Part shown: positions 54,308-63,558 of the stretch, piece by piece
How the letters are laid out: each line of letters starts with the position of its first letter
How positions within the stretch are numbered: position 1 is the stretch's first letter
Source of the DNA: Micromonospora sp. MH99
Lineage (GTDB): Bacteria; Actinomycetota; Actinomycetes; Mycobacteriales; Micromonosporaceae
Assembly: GCF_021442385.1 (NCBI RefSeq)
Contig: NZ_MUZA01000002.1
Span: 62,001-126,000, forward strand
Direction of reading: 5' to 3'
Length of the DNA stretch: 64,000 nucleotides
Notes under the pieces: generated by a model
The model's input: only the letters and a program-made list of their open reading frames with translations
What the model was told of the DNA's origin: nothing
Databases searched by the model: none
Position numbers and translations under genes: made by a program

Positions 54308-54350
54308 AAAAAGACCCCGGCCTGGCAGAGATCTGCCACGTCGGGGTCTA
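54308..54350 (-). terminator. Terminator of tRNA-Lys copy 2
   Basis: AGACCCCG and CGGGGTCT form the outer stem with an inner TGGCAG/CTGCCA hairpin, and on the minus strand TTTTT follows. The stem sequence differs from that of copy 1. Confidence 0.85.
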
Positions 54351-54356
54351 GCTCGT

Positions 54357-54432
54357 TGGTGCGCCGCCAGGGACTCGAACCCCGAACCCGCGGATTAAGA
54401 GTCCGCTGCTCTGCCAGTTGAGCTAGCGGCGC
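54357..54432 (-). tRNA. tRNA-Lys(CTT), copy 2
   Basis: Identical base for base to the tRNA-Lys(CTT) at 37841-37916, including the encoded CCA, and on the same strand. The flanking sequences and terminators differ. Confidence 0.95.
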
Positions 54433-54620
54433 TCGATCGGCAACGGAGAGAACATTAGCACCCCGCCAACCCGGGCTCCAATCCGGTTACCCGGCTCCCC
54501 CCTTCGGTCGAGCTTATTGGGCATATGGCCACAAACCGGCCGTCAGCCCCGGGACGGGGGCGTGGGTCGCGGCACTGATACGGCACGATGTCCGCCAGGT
54601 ACGCGAGAACAGAGGTGGGG

Positions 54621-55892
54621 ATGGCACGGTTCACGCGAGCCGGGGCGGTGGTGGGCGCTCTGACCCTGGCGGCGTCGCTGGCACTGACCGGGTGCGGCGA
54701 CGAGCAGAAGAAGCCGGAATTCGTCGGCGGTACGTCGACAGACGCAAGTGCCGTACCCGAATCGGCCGCTCCGTCGACATCGGGCGCGTCGAGCGCGCCC
54801 AGCGGGCCGTCGCTGACGCTGAGCCCGGCCAACGGCACGAAGAACAAGCCCGTGAGCACGGAGATCAGCGCCAAGCTCCCGGACGGCGGCAAGGTGGCCT
54901 CGGTCACCCTGACCGCGGCCGGCGGGGGCTCGGTGGAGGGCAAGCTGCGCACCGACGGCTCCGCCTGGGTGCCGTCGGCTCCCCTGAAGTACGGCACCAA
55001 CTACACCGCGACGGTGACGGCCACCGGGTCCGACGGCACGACGAGCCAGGGCACCAGCACCTTCACCACGATGGCCAAGCCGAAGTCGACAATCGGGTCG
55101 GGCCTCTACCTCTTCGACGACAAGAGCTACGGGGTCGCCATGCCGGTGGTCACCGAGTTCCACCCGGGCATCCCGAAGAAGGACCGGGCCGCCGTCCAGA
55201 AGCGGATGTTCGTCAAGACCGATCCGCCGCAGCCGGGCGCCTGGCACTGGGTCGACAACGGCACCCAGGCCTACTACCGCGCACCGGAGTACTGGCAGCC
55301 GGGCACCACCATCACCGTGCGGATCGCGCTGGCCGGCGTGCCGCTGAGCAACGGCAAGTACGGTGACATCGACCGCAAGGCCACCGCCAAGATCGGCCGG
55401 TCGTTCGTGATGAAGGTCGACAACGCCACGAAGAAGATGTCGGTGTACGAGAACGGTGCGCTGTCCCGGACCATCCCGGTGAGCCTGGGCAAGAAGAGCA
55501 CCCCGTCGTCGAGCGGCACGATGGTCGTGATGGAGAAGAAGGAGTCCACGGTCTTCGACACCCGCGACGATCCGGACCCGGCCAACCGCTACGTCACCGA
55601 GATCGACTTCGCTCAGCGGCTCACCTGGGGTGGCGAGTACATCCACGCCGCGCCCTGGTCGGAGCATGTGCAGGGGCGGTCCAACGTCTCGCACGGCTGC
55701 GTGAACGTGTCGATGGCGAACGCCAGGTGGCTGTTCGACAAGACGCGGATCGGTGATCCGATCACGATCAAGGGCACCGAGCGCAAGGTCGTCGCCGGCA
55801 ACGGCTGGACGGCGTGGAGCCTGAGCTGGTCGGAGTTCGTGAAGGGCAGCGCTCTGCCGGTGCCCAAGGGTGGCTCCGGCCCGATGCTCTGA
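54621..55892 (+). CDS. L,D-transpeptidase lipoprotein (first of a tandem pair)
   Basis: 423 residues from the ATG at 54621, with GAGGTGGGG upstream. A lipoprotein signal ends in the lipobox LTGC. Two beta-rich Ig-like domains (about 55-240) precede the YkuD domain, whose catalytic motif is SHGCVNVSMANA and whose conserved histidine lies in YIHAAPW. It should form 3-3 cross-links in peptidoglycan and is anchored to the outer face of the membrane. The next gene is a diverged copy. Confidence 0.92.
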   Translation: MARFTRAGAVVGALTLAASLALTGCGDEQKKPEFVGGTSTDASAVPESAAPSTSGASSAPSGPSLTLSPANGTKNKPVSTEISAKLPDGGKVASVTLTAAGGGSVEGKLRTDGSAWVPSAPLKYGTNYTATVTATGSDGTTSQGTSTFTTMAKPKSTIGSGLYLFDDKSYGVAMPVVTEFHPGIPKKDRAAVQKRMFVKTDPPQPGAWHWVDNGTQAYYRAPEYWQPGTTITVRIALAGVPLSNGKYGDIDRKATAKIGRSFVMKVDNATKKMSVYENGALSRTIPVSLGKKSTPSSSGTMVVMEKKESTVFDTRDDPDPANRYVTEIDFAQRLTWGGEYIHAAPWSEHVQGRSNVSHGCVNVSMANARWLFDKTRIGDPITIKGTERKVVAGNGWTAWSLSWSEFVKGSALPVPKGGSGPML

Positions 55893-56144
55893 GGGTTCGA
55901 CTCCTGCGCGCCGGCCCCTGCCGTTGGCACGGGCCGGCGCGTACCCTTGCACTGCCCGCGCCGCGACGACGGCGGCGGCGACCCCTCAGTCCCCCGCAAA
56001 GGCGAGCCCGAATCACGAAACGCCGGATAGTAACAAAAATCCGGCATCCTGATCGGCGTGTTCCGGTTCACCCTCGGCAACCGGGGCCGGTTCTGGCGCG
56101 TCATTAGGAGACGATGGGTCAGGGACCACGACTGTGAGGACATC

Positions 56145-57434
56145 ATGCGAGCTAGCCAGGACCAGCTGATCCGGCCCCGTGGGCGACGCCGCGTGCTCGC
56201 GGCGGGGCTGCTCGCCGTGGCGCTGGCCTTCACCTCCGCCTGCACCGACAGCGACGGCGGTAAGCCGTCGTCGTGGCAGGGCGGCGACGAGAGCCCGGCG
56301 CCCAAGGCCGCAGCCACCATCAGTGAGCCGGCGGCGGACGCCAAGGACGTGCCGGCGTCCACCAGCATCACCTTCAGCACGAAGGACGCCGAGGAGACCA
56401 CTGTCGACCTCAAGGACGCGGCCGGCAAGGCGGTCGAGGGCACCCTCGCCAAGGATGGCAAGACGTGGCTTCCGAACGGGGCGCTGGAGTACGGCACCAG
56501 CTACACCGCCACGGTCACCGCCACCGGCGACGACGGCCGGCCGGCCACGGCGACCAGCAGCTTCACCACGATGGCCAAGCCCGACAAGCAGGTACGGGTG
56601 AGCAGCTTCCTCGGCGACAACCAGGTGGTCGGCGTCGGGATGCCGCTGATCGTGAAGTTCAGCCGTGCCGTCCCGGAGGACTACCGCGACGACGTCCAGC
56701 GCCGGATGACGGTGACCTCGACGCCGGCCCAGGAGGGCATCTGGCACTGGGTCAGCCCCACCGAGATCCGGTACCGGCCGAAGGAGTTCTGGAAGGCGAA
56801 CACAAAGGTCTCCTACCGCGTTCAGGCCGGTGGCCTGCCGATGGGTGACGGCTACTACGGCCGCTCGGACCTCTCCGTGGACGTCAAGATCGGCTCATCG
56901 CTGATCATGACCGTGGACAACAAGACCAAGCGGATGACGGTGACCCGCAACGGCTCGGTGATCAAGACCATCCCGGTCAGCCTGGGCAAGAAGAGCACCC
57001 CCTCGTCCAGCGGGACGATGGTCGTGATCGAGAAACTGCGCAAGACCGTGTTCGACACGATGGAGGAGCTGGGCCCCGAGGAGGGCTACCGCACCAAGAT
57101 TGACTTCGCGCAGCGACTCACCTGGGGTGGCGAGTTCATCCACGCGGCCCCCTGGTCCGAGGGGCAGCAGGGCAGCGTCAACGTCTCGCACGGCTGCGTG
57201 AACGTGTCGATGGCCAACGGCGACTGGCTATTCAAGAACACCCAGATCGGCGACCCGATCACGGTCAAGGGCACCGAGCGCAAGCTCCAGAACGGCAACG
57301 GCTGGACCGACTGGAACATGAGCTGGGACGAGTACGTCAAGGGCAGCGCCCTGCCGTACGAGCCGCCGGCCGACCCGGACGCCACGCCGACCCCGGACGG
57401 CGCCGGCACCCCGTCCGCCACGCCGACCGCCTGA
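56145..57434 (+). CDS. L,D-transpeptidase lipoprotein (second of a tandem pair)
   Basis: 429 residues from the ATG at 56145, with GTGAGGA upstream; the frame runs open further 5' but has no start signal there. Lipobox TSAC. The Ig-like domains and YkuD domain match the first copy, including KKSTPSSSGTMVV and SHGCVNVSMANG. The long acidic, proline-rich tail (PDATPTPDGAGTPSATPTA) is not in the first copy. It is probably a second peptidoglycan 3-3 cross-linking enzyme with different expression. Confidence 0.92.
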   Translation: MRASQDQLIRPRGRRRVLAAGLLAVALAFTSACTDSDGGKPSSWQGGDESPAPKAAATISEPAADAKDVPASTSITFSTKDAEETTVDLKDAAGKAVEGTLAKDGKTWLPNGALEYGTSYTATVTATGDDGRPATATSSFTTMAKPDKQVRVSSFLGDNQVVGVGMPLIVKFSRAVPEDYRDDVQRRMTVTSTPAQEGIWHWVSPTEIRYRPKEFWKANTKVSYRVQAGGLPMGDGYYGRSDLSVDVKIGSSLIMTVDNKTKRMTVTRNGSVIKTIPVSLGKKSTPSSSGTMVVIEKLRKTVFDTMEELGPEEGYRTKIDFAQRLTWGGEFIHAAPWSEGQQGSVNVSHGCVNVSMANGDWLFKNTQIGDPITVKGTERKLQNGNGWTDWNMSWDEYVKGSALPYEPPADPDATPTPDGAGTPSATPTA

Positions 57435-57457
57435 GCCAGCCGTCCGAATCGACCCGA

Positions 57458-57510
57458 GTTCCAGGAAACCGGGGTATCCGACAAGCCCGGATACCCCGGT
57501 TTCCTGGAAC
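57458..57510. repeat. Perfect 23-base inverted repeat
   Basis: The left arm (57458-57480) begins GTTCCAGGAAACC and matches the right arm (57488-57510) exactly in reverse complement, with a seven-base loop. It lies 23 bases after the second L,D-transpeptidase gene and could be its terminator. The stem is longer and more exact than the other hairpins here, so a dispersed repeat element is possible. There is no T-run. Confidence 0.7.
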
Positions 57511-57541
57511 GGGAGATGTACCAGCCAGTCCCGAAAACGAC

Positions 57542-57569
57542 TCAGGCCCCCTCCGAGGAGGGGGCCTGA
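57542..57569 (-). terminator. Terminator of tRNA-His
   Basis: TCAGGCCCCCTC and GAGGGGGCCTGA form a perfect 12-base-pair stem with loop CGAG, and TTTT follows about seven bases on along the minus strand. Confidence 0.8.
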
Positions 57570-57573
57570 CATG

Positions 57574-57650
57574 TGGGGTGACTGATGGGAATTGAACCCA
57601 CGACAACCGGGACCACAACCCGGTGCTCTGCCAACTGAGCTACAGCCACC
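57574..57650 (-). tRNA. tRNA-His(GTG)
   Basis: The minus strand folds as a tRNA with the extra G at position -1 typical of tRNA-His (opposite C73), anticodon stem CCGGG/CCCGG and loop TTGTGGT giving anticodon GTG. The 3' CCA is encoded. Confidence 0.95.
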
Positions 57651-57757
57651 ACGCCTCCGACGCCCGGTCGATCGCCCCGGGCGGGGTGCGGACCAATAAT
57701 AGCCACACCACCGCTCACGGCGTCCAGCGGGTTCCCCGCCGACCGCGCGGCCCCGCT

Positions 57758-58348
57758 CTAGAGCTCGGCGGCGATGCCCTTGGCGGTCTCGACGTCCGGG
57801 CCGGGAAGCGGAACGAAGATGGTGCGCCGGTAGTACTCCAGCTCCCGGATGCTCTCGCGGATGTCGGCGAGCGCCCGGTGCGCCAGGCCCTTCTGCGGCT
57901 GACCGAAGTACACCCGGGGGTACCAGCGGCGGCAGAGTTCCTTGATCGACGACACGTCGATCATGCGGTAGTGCAGGTGCGCGTCGAGGCGGGGCATGTC
58001 CCGGGCGATGAAGCCACGGTCGGTGGCGATCGAGTTGCCGCACAGTGGCGCGGTGCGCGGGTCCTTGACGAAGGTGCTGACGTACTCCAGCACCCGGTCC
58101 TCGGCCTCGGCCAGGGTGACCGCCGAGCGGCGGACCTCCTCGGTGAGGCCGGACTTGGCGTGCATGGTCTGGACGATCTCCGGCATCGCCTCCAACGCGG
58201 CCTCGTCGGCGTGGATCACCACGTCGACACCATCACCCAGCACATTGAGGTCGGGGTCGGTGACCAGTGCCGCGACCTCGATCAGCTTGTCACTGCCAAG
58301 GTCCAACCCGGTCATCTCACAGTCGATCCAGACGAGGAGATCAGCCAC
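57758..58348 (-). CDS. orn: Oligoribonuclease
   Basis: 196 residues, standard length. The DEDDh exonuclease signature is complete: [20 protein letters not shown] with the first two acids, [16 protein letters not shown] with the third, and [13 protein letters not shown] with the histidine and last aspartate. It degrades very short RNAs and also pGpG from c-di-GMP turnover. An essential, conserved enzyme. Divergent from the GT87 gene. Confidence 0.95.
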   Translation of the reverse strand: MADLLVWIDCEMTGLDLGSDKLIEVAALVTDPDLNVLGDGVDVVIHADEAALEAMPEIVQTMHAKSGLTEEVRRSAVTLAEAEDRVLEYVSTFVKDPRTAPLCGNSIATDRGFIARDMPRLDAHLHYRMIDVSSIKELCRRWYPRVYFGQPQKGLAHRALADIRESIRELEYYRRTIFVPLPGPDVETAKGIAAEL

Positions 58349-58421
58349 CGGGACAGCCTACGCGCAGCCCACGCCCCACGGCTGCGCGCTCTCGGCCGGA
58401 CGGACCGCTAGGGTTTCTCAG

Positions 58422-59699
58422 GTGCCAGTCAAACCCGTCGCACCGCCCGCCGTCACCGACGACGATCCCGGCGGCCGTACGGTCCGTCGGCTGGTCGCGA
58501 TCGTGGCGCTGATCGCCGTGCTGCCGGCGCTCTACCTGCCCGGCCTGGTGCACAACTTCTTCGACCTGAAGATCTACATGTCGGCGATGGACTGGTGGAC
58601 GGCCGGCCACCCGCTCTACGACTACGTCCAGCCGGACCGGGTGCAGGGTGAGCTGTACTTCACGTACCCACCGTTCAGCGCGCTGCTGCTGTGGCCGTTC
58701 GGGCTGATCCGGCTCGGCGCCACCGTGGTGATCTTCACGGTGCTCACTCTGGTGGCCGTGGTGGTGACCACCCGGTGGCTGGTGACGCCGGTGATCGCCC
58801 GGCACCACCTGCCGCGAACGTTCACCCTGACCGTGGCCGTCCTGCTGGTGCTGGCGGTGGAGAGCACCCGGGAGACGATCACGTTCGGGCAGATCAACAT
58901 GCTGCTGGTCGTGCTGATCCTGGCCGACCTGCTGTTCGCCGTACCGCAGGCACGGCGCTGGGCGGGGGTCGGCGTGGGGCTGGCGACGGCGCTCAAGCTC
59001 TTCCCGGGCATCTTCATCGTGTACCTGCTGGCCACCCGACGGTGGCGGGCCGCCGCGGTGGCGAGCGCGACGGCGGCGGCGGCGACGCTGCTCGCGGCGG
59101 CGGTCGCGCCCCGGGACTCGTGGCGGTTCTGGACGCAGGAGCTGTGGGACAACGACCGGGTGGGTCGCACCGACTACACCGGCAACCAGTCGCTCTTCGG
59201 GCTGCTCAGCCGGTTCACCGCGCCGGAGAAGCCGGACCGGTTGCTGTGGCTGCTGGTGGTCGCGGTGGTGGCCGCTTACGGCCTGTGGCGGGCTGCCCGC
59301 GCCGCGCGTGCCGGTGACGCGCTGACCGGCCTGACCCTTACCGGCCTGGTCGGCGCTCTGGTCAGCCCGATCACCTGGACCCACCACATCTACTGGTTCG
59401 TGCCGGCGGTGGTGGTGCTCGCCGACGCCGCGTTGAGCGCGAACCGGCCGGAGGAGTTCCGTCGACGGCGGTGGCTCGCCGGGCTCGCCGTGGGCACCGC
59501 CGCGTTGATCATTTACGGTGTGGTGTCGTTCCACGACTGGGGGGTCGCGCCGGTCCGCACCGACGACCCGGTGGACTTCGTGGCGCGCAACGGCTATGTG
59601 CTGCTCAGCCTGCTGCTGCTGGTGGTCCTGCCGGTCCGCGTGGCCCGCCCGGTCCGGACTGTGGAAAAGTCGCACCAAATGGACACAACTCCCCAGTAG
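58422..59699 (+). CDS. GT87 family mannosyltransferase-like membrane protein
   Basis: 425 residues from a GTG at 58422 (start uncertain). About nine membrane spans and the GT87/DUF2029 features: an acidic loop motif at LYLPGLVHNFFDLKIYMSAM, then YFTYPPFSALLLWPFGL and LKLFPGIFIVYLLATRRWR. Relatives are polyprenyl-phosphate-dependent mannosyltransferases of lipoglycan assembly in actinobacteria. The donor and acceptor here are unknown. Confidence 0.82.
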   Translation: MPVKPVAPPAVTDDDPGGRTVRRLVAIVALIAVLPALYLPGLVHNFFDLKIYMSAMDWWTAGHPLYDYVQPDRVQGELYFTYPPFSALLLWPFGLIRLGATVVIFTVLTLVAVVVTTRWLVTPVIARHHLPRTFTLTVAVLLVLAVESTRETITFGQINMLLVVLILADLLFAVPQARRWAGVGVGLATALKLFPGIFIVYLLATRRWRAAAVASATAAAATLLAAAVAPRDSWRFWTQELWDNDRVGRTDYTGNQSLFGLLSRFTAPEKPDRLLWLLVVAVVAAYGLWRAARAARAGDALTGLTLTGLVGALVSPITWTHHIYWFVPAVVVLADAALSANRPEEFRRRRWLAGLAVGTAALIIYGVVSFHDWGVAPVRTDDPVDFVARNGYVLLSLLLLVVLPVRVARPVRTVEKSHQMDTTPQ

Positions 59700-59767
59700 C
59701 GACCATCGGCGCTAATCTGGACTCACCTACCTCAAGCGTCGCTCGGGTAGCACCGATCCCCCGGTGA

Positions 59768-59804
59768 GAGTGGCCCTCCGCGTCGGCAGCGCGGAGGGCC
59801 ACTC
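59768..59804. terminator. Bidirectional terminator hairpin
   Basis: GAGTGGCCCTCCGCG pairs perfectly with its complement across a seven-base loop, between the convergent GT87 gene and the hypothetical membrane protein gene. There is no T-run. Confidence 0.75.
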
Positions 59805-59810
59805 GCCGCT

Positions 59811-60788
59811 TCAGTCCGTCGGCATCGGCCGTGCCGTGGGTTCGGCGCCGGCGGGCGGCCACGCCAGGCTCAACGCCACCTCCGGCGGGCGGGGCAGCCG
59901 GGCCGGCACGTCCAGGTCGGCGAGGGTGACCGGCCGGGTCGGTTCGGCGCCGGACGCCGACCGGGGCCACCCGGCCGCGCCGGAGCCGACCGGGGCGAGC
60001 TGTCGCACCGCCGGCAACGGCGGGGCCGCACCGGAATTCCGGGAACTCAGGCCGCTGAGCGACGTGACCCCGAGCCGGCCGGCGAGCACCGGCACCTGGT
60101 CCGGTTCGACAACGAAGACCACCTCCCGCGGACGCGGCGGACGCAGCAGGAGCAGCACCGCGCACGCCACCAGCAGCACCCCCACCGCCAGCAGACCCCA
60201 GGTGACCGGACCGACCCAACCCGCGCTCAGTTCGGCGCGCAGATCCAGGCTCAGGTCGGCGCGGCCGTCCGGGCGCATCACCACCAGGCTCATCGACTCG
60301 CCGCTCAGCTCGTCGGCGCTCCACTGGAGGGTGCCGACACCCTCGCGTACCCAGAACGGGCGGCCGAGCGGGGTGACGGCCGCGCCGGCGGGCGGGGCCG
60401 CCGCCGGGACCGCCGGGTCCGTGCGGACCGGCAGCGGACCTCGGGCCAACGCCACCCGGCGGACCGAGGCGTACGGCACCGACTCCAGCCACCGACGCAC
60501 CTCGGCGGTGGGCGCCAGCCCCACGAAGGCCGGGCCGTCGGGGGTACGGGCGTCGAGCCGGAGGCGGGTCTGCGCGGCGCGCGTGAAGGGCGCCTCCCGC
60601 CGCAGCAACCGGTCGAGGTCGGTGACCACTACCGCGTGGCCGGGGGTGCGGACCGTCTCGAACCGGGCGGTGAAGGTCCCACCGGGGTCGGCGTGCCGGG
60701 TGACGAGCCACAGCCCGCCGCCGGCGAACAGCGCCGGGATCCCGATGACCAACAGCAGCATTCCGGTGATCACCCGCACGAACCGCAT
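59811..60788 (-). CDS. Hypothetical membrane protein (325 aa)
   Basis: Two membrane spans, one at the N-terminus (about 5-28, MLLLVIGIPALFAGGGLWLV) and one at about 195-218, with an external segment of about 165 residues between them and a proline-rich cytoplasmic tail. No family is recognised. Codon use matches the neighbours. It begins 148 bases from the stop of the YcnI gene on the same strand. Confidence 0.75.
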   Translation of the reverse strand: MRFVRVITGMLLLVIGIPALFAGGGLWLVTRHADPGGTFTARFETVRTPGHAVVVTDLDRLLRREAPFTRAAQTRLRLDARTPDGPAFVGLAPTAEVRRWLESVPYASVRRVALARGPLPVRTDPAVPAAAPPAGAAVTPLGRPFWVREGVGTLQWSADELSGESMSLVVMRPDGRADLSLDLRAELSAGWVGPVTWGLLAVGVLLVACAVLLLLRPPRPREVVFVVEPDQVPVLAGRLGVTSLSGLSSRNSGAAPPLPAVRQLAPVGSGAAGWPRSASGAEPTRPVTLADLDVPARLPRPPEVALSLAWPPAGAEPTARPMPTD

Positions 60789-60895
60789 TCGCAGCGTCCC
60801 CCTCCGTAGCCAGATACCCGGCCGACCTTACCGACGTAGACCGGCTGATCAGGGGATATCGACGGCACGGCCGGCTTCGGTCCGGCGAAAGCACG

Positions 60896-60922
60896 CTGGC
60901 CCGCCGGAATCCGGCGGGCCAG
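60896..60922 (-). terminator. Terminator after the copper gene pair
   Basis: CTGGCCCGCCGG pairs with CCGGCGGGCCAG across a three-base loop, 14 bases past the YcnI stop. The stem is 12 base pairs. Confidence 0.7.
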
Positions 60923-60936
60923 TGGTGAGCGACGGG

Positions 60937-61674
60937 TCAGGACTTCGCGACCGGGCTCCGGCGGGTCCGGGCGAACGCGAGACCGCCGAGCACCAGGCCG
61001 GCCAGGCCGGCGACGAGGCCGGCGATGCCGAGGCCGATCGCGGTGCCGTCGCTCTCGTCATCGTCATCGTCGTCGTCGGCCGCGGCGACTGCCGTAGCGG
61101 CCGGGGCGGCCGACGCCGACGGCCCCGCGGTGGTGAGGGTGAGCACCGGGGCGGGCTTCTCCGGCTCCTCGCCGCCCGGCTGCGGCTCGTCGATCCACCG
61201 CGAGATGTTGCCGTCCGAGTACGTCTGGAGGGTCTTGAAGACCATCGACTCGACCTTCGGCAGCGGCCCCATGGAGACGCCGAACTCCTGGAACTGGCCC
61301 GGCTTGACCGCCGCGTCACCGGTAGCCGTCCAGGTGATCTTGGAGACCGCCTCGGTGAGCTGGCTGCCGTGCACGTCGATCGGCGGGTCCACCTTGCGCT
61401 TCTCCGTCGTCACCGTCCAACCGGGCACCGGGATGGTCGACACCGAGCCGATCGGCGCGTTCTCCGGCAGCACGACCTCCAGCTTGGTGGTCGACGCGGT
61501 GTCACTCTCGTTGGGCACCCGGAACGCCACCCGGGCGTAGCCGCCCTGGGTCGCCTCCTTCGGATTCACCGTGACGTGGGCGGACGCCGGCCCGGCGAAG
61601 CCGAGCACGGCGGTGGCGACGGCGGTGAACGCCAGGGCGGCAGCGGCGGTTGCGGTACGCCGGAGACGGGTCAT
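60937..61674 (-). CDS. YcnI-type copper-binding protein (DUF1775)
   Basis: 245 residues from the ATG at 61674. The signal peptide ends at ASA and the mature protein starts with HVTVNPKEATQGGYARVAF; in this family the first histidine binds copper. The DUF1775 domain follows to about residue 165, then a linker with a run of seven aspartates and a C-terminal membrane anchor (GLVAGLAGLVLGGLAFARTR). It would act outside the membrane in copper capture or delivery. It lies 17 bases after the CopCD-fusion gene on the same strand. Confidence 0.88.
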   Translation of the reverse strand: MTRLRRTATAAAALAFTAVATAVLGFAGPASAHVTVNPKEATQGGYARVAFRVPNESDTASTTKLEVVLPENAPIGSVSTIPVPGWTVTTEKRKVDPPIDVHGSQLTEAVSKITWTATGDAAVKPGQFQEFGVSMGPLPKVESMVFKTLQTYSDGNISRWIDEPQPGGEEPEKPAPVLTLTTAGPSASAAPAATAVAAADDDDDDDESDGTAIGLGIAGLVAGLAGLVLGGLAFARTRRSPVAKS

Positions 61675-61691
61675 GGGCTTGGGGAACCTCT

Positions 61692-63347
61692 CTAACGGAT
61701 CGGCACGGTGGCGGTCACCGTGGCCTGGTCGATGTCGGACGTACGAACGGTGATCTTCAACTGCCAGTCGCCGGCGGCCGGCAGGCTGATGTCGCCGTAG
61801 GAGTGGTTGTCGGTGAGCGGCAGCAGCGGCAGCTCGATCGGCTCGATCCCGGCCGAGGGCAGCGCGGCGGTCGCCCGCCACTCCGCCACCGGCTGCGGCT
61901 GGTTGTCCTTGGTGTACGCGTACAGGTGCACCGAGTTGTTGCCCCGCTCGGCCGGGTCCAGCTCGACCTGGAGGGTGAACAGCGAGCTGGTCAGCGTGGT
62001 GGAGAAGAGCCCGGCCTGGGTGCCGGACGGCCCGGCCACGGCGGTGCGGGCGGGCGTGGTCTGCACCAGCGTCGCCGACAGCCCCAGCACCACCACGGTG
62101 ACTGCCAACTCCACCAGGACCGCCCGGCGCACCGGCGTCGGTCGCTGGGCCGCCGTGCGTCGACGGACCAACTGCCGGGAGTACGCGGCCACGGCGATCA
62201 CGATCGCGAACAGCCCGATCTTGGCGAGCAGCAGACGCCCGTACGTGGTGGTGAACAGGGCGTCCGGCGTGGCCACCTCGATCAGCGCCTGGACGGTGCC
62301 CGCCAGCAGCAGGGCCGACACGGCGAGCGCCGCCCAGCGTGACCAGATCGGCAGGATCGCGCCCAACTCCCGCTCGTCGGCCTGGCGCAGCAGGAAGACG
62401 GCGAGCATCAGCAGGCCGCCCAGCCAGACCGCCATGCTGCCCAGGTGCACCGCGTCGACCACCACGGAGACCGCCGGCGCCGGGGAGGCCGCCGGGTGCC
62501 CGGCCAGCGGCCAGGTCAGCAGGGCCGCCCCACCGAGCACGGCCAGGATGATCGCGTCGGCCCGGCCGGCCGGGCGGGCCAGCAGCGGCCGCAGCAGGAA
62601 CGCCGAGGCCGCCAGTAGGCCGAGTCGGACCAGGTGGGCGGCGCCGAAGGCACTGCCGAACACGCTGCCGAACCCCTCGCCGGTCACCTCGAAGAGGCCG
62701 CCACCGGCGGTGTAGGGCACCTGCAACCACAGGTCGGCCAGGGTGGCCACGGCCACCAGAGAGAGACCGACCCAGGCCAGCCGGGTGGGACCCCGGCGGG
62801 AGAGCCGGCGCGGCCACAGCGCGGCGAGCACCAGCGCCGGCCCGACCAGCAGCACCAGACCGGCGTAGCCGAGGAAGCGGGCCACCTTCACGGCGTTCTC
62901 CACCACCGGGTCGGCGCGGCTGTCGTTGCCGGAATCGACAGGCGGCGTGGAGGGGGCGCCCACCGAGTAGGTGAACGCGCCGGAGACCGGGTGGCTGTCG
63001 GCGGAGATCACCCGGAAGGTCACCAGGTAGGTGCCGCGCTGACCGGCCGGGTCCACCGGGATGGTGACGACGCCGCCCTCGAAGGACGGCTCGCCCCGGT
63101 CGGCCCGGGCGCCGTCCGGCGCGATGACCCGGATCTTGTCGGGCACCTTGCGGACCGACTCGCTGAACGTGAGCACCACCTCGGCCGGCCCGCTCGACAC
63201 CACCGACGAGGCGGCCGGGCTGCTGCTCGACAGCACCGCGTGGGCGCTGGCCGGGGTGGCGGGCGCGATCAACAGGGCGACGACGGTGACCAGGAGGCCG
63301 GCGGCGGCGGCCAGCCGGGCGATCCAGCGGCGGGGTGCGACAGTCAT
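61692..63347 (-). CDS. Copper resistance CopC-CopD fusion protein (YcnJ-like)
   Basis: 551 residues from the ATG at 63347 (63356 is also possible). After a signal peptide ending ASA, the CopC domain starts HAVLSSSSPAASSVVSSGP, with the histidine used for Cu(II). A CopD region of about eight membrane spans follows (about 150-420), and the C-terminal about 110 residues form a YtkA/FixH-like beta domain (NNSVHLYAYTKDNQPQ). It imports or moves copper across the membrane and pairs with YcnI. Confidence 0.88.
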   Translation of the reverse strand: MTVAPRRWIARLAAAAGLLVTVVALLIAPATPASAHAVLSSSSPAASSVVSSGPAEVVLTFSESVRKVPDKIRVIAPDGARADRGEPSFEGGVVTIPVDPAGQRGTYLVTFRVISADSHPVSGAFTYSVGAPSTPPVDSGNDSRADPVVENAVKVARFLGYAGLVLLVGPALVLAALWPRRLSRRGPTRLAWVGLSLVAVATLADLWLQVPYTAGGGLFEVTGEGFGSVFGSAFGAAHLVRLGLLAASAFLLRPLLARPAGRADAIILAVLGGAALLTWPLAGHPAASPAPAVSVVVDAVHLGSMAVWLGGLLMLAVFLLRQADERELGAILPIWSRWAALAVSALLLAGTVQALIEVATPDALFTTTYGRLLLAKIGLFAIVIAVAAYSRQLVRRRTAAQRPTPVRRAVLVELAVTVVVLGLSATLVQTTPARTAVAGPSGTQAGLFSTTLTSSLFTLQVELDPAERGNNSVHLYAYTKDNQPQPVAEWRATAALPSAGIEPIELPLLPLTDNHSYGDISLPAAGDWQLKITVRTSDIDQATVTATVPIR

Positions 63348-63558
63348 GCCGGCCATGGTCGCCGACGGACCTGGATGTCGGCGACCCGAGGCGGGGGATC
63401 GGCTCACCTGTGGCCAGCCGCCAGCGCCGCGCACGAGAGGTCGCGTGTCATGAGCAGGTAGTCGGCTGGCGGCGGGGAAAAGTTCCCGACGTGGCGCAGA
63501 CCATCCAAGGGCCGAAGGACCCTGACGTCACACCCGGCGGCGCGTAACCTGGTTTGTC

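Noticed and set aside
37841..54432. Integrative element between the tRNA-Lys copies
   Set aside because: No integrase, excisionase or transfer genes were found in the block, and base use is uniform; kept only as a finding to test.
60937..62817. Apparent N-terminal extension of the YcnI protein
   Set aside because: The extension overlaps the CopCD gene in another frame; the signal peptide at 61674 gives a normal YcnI.
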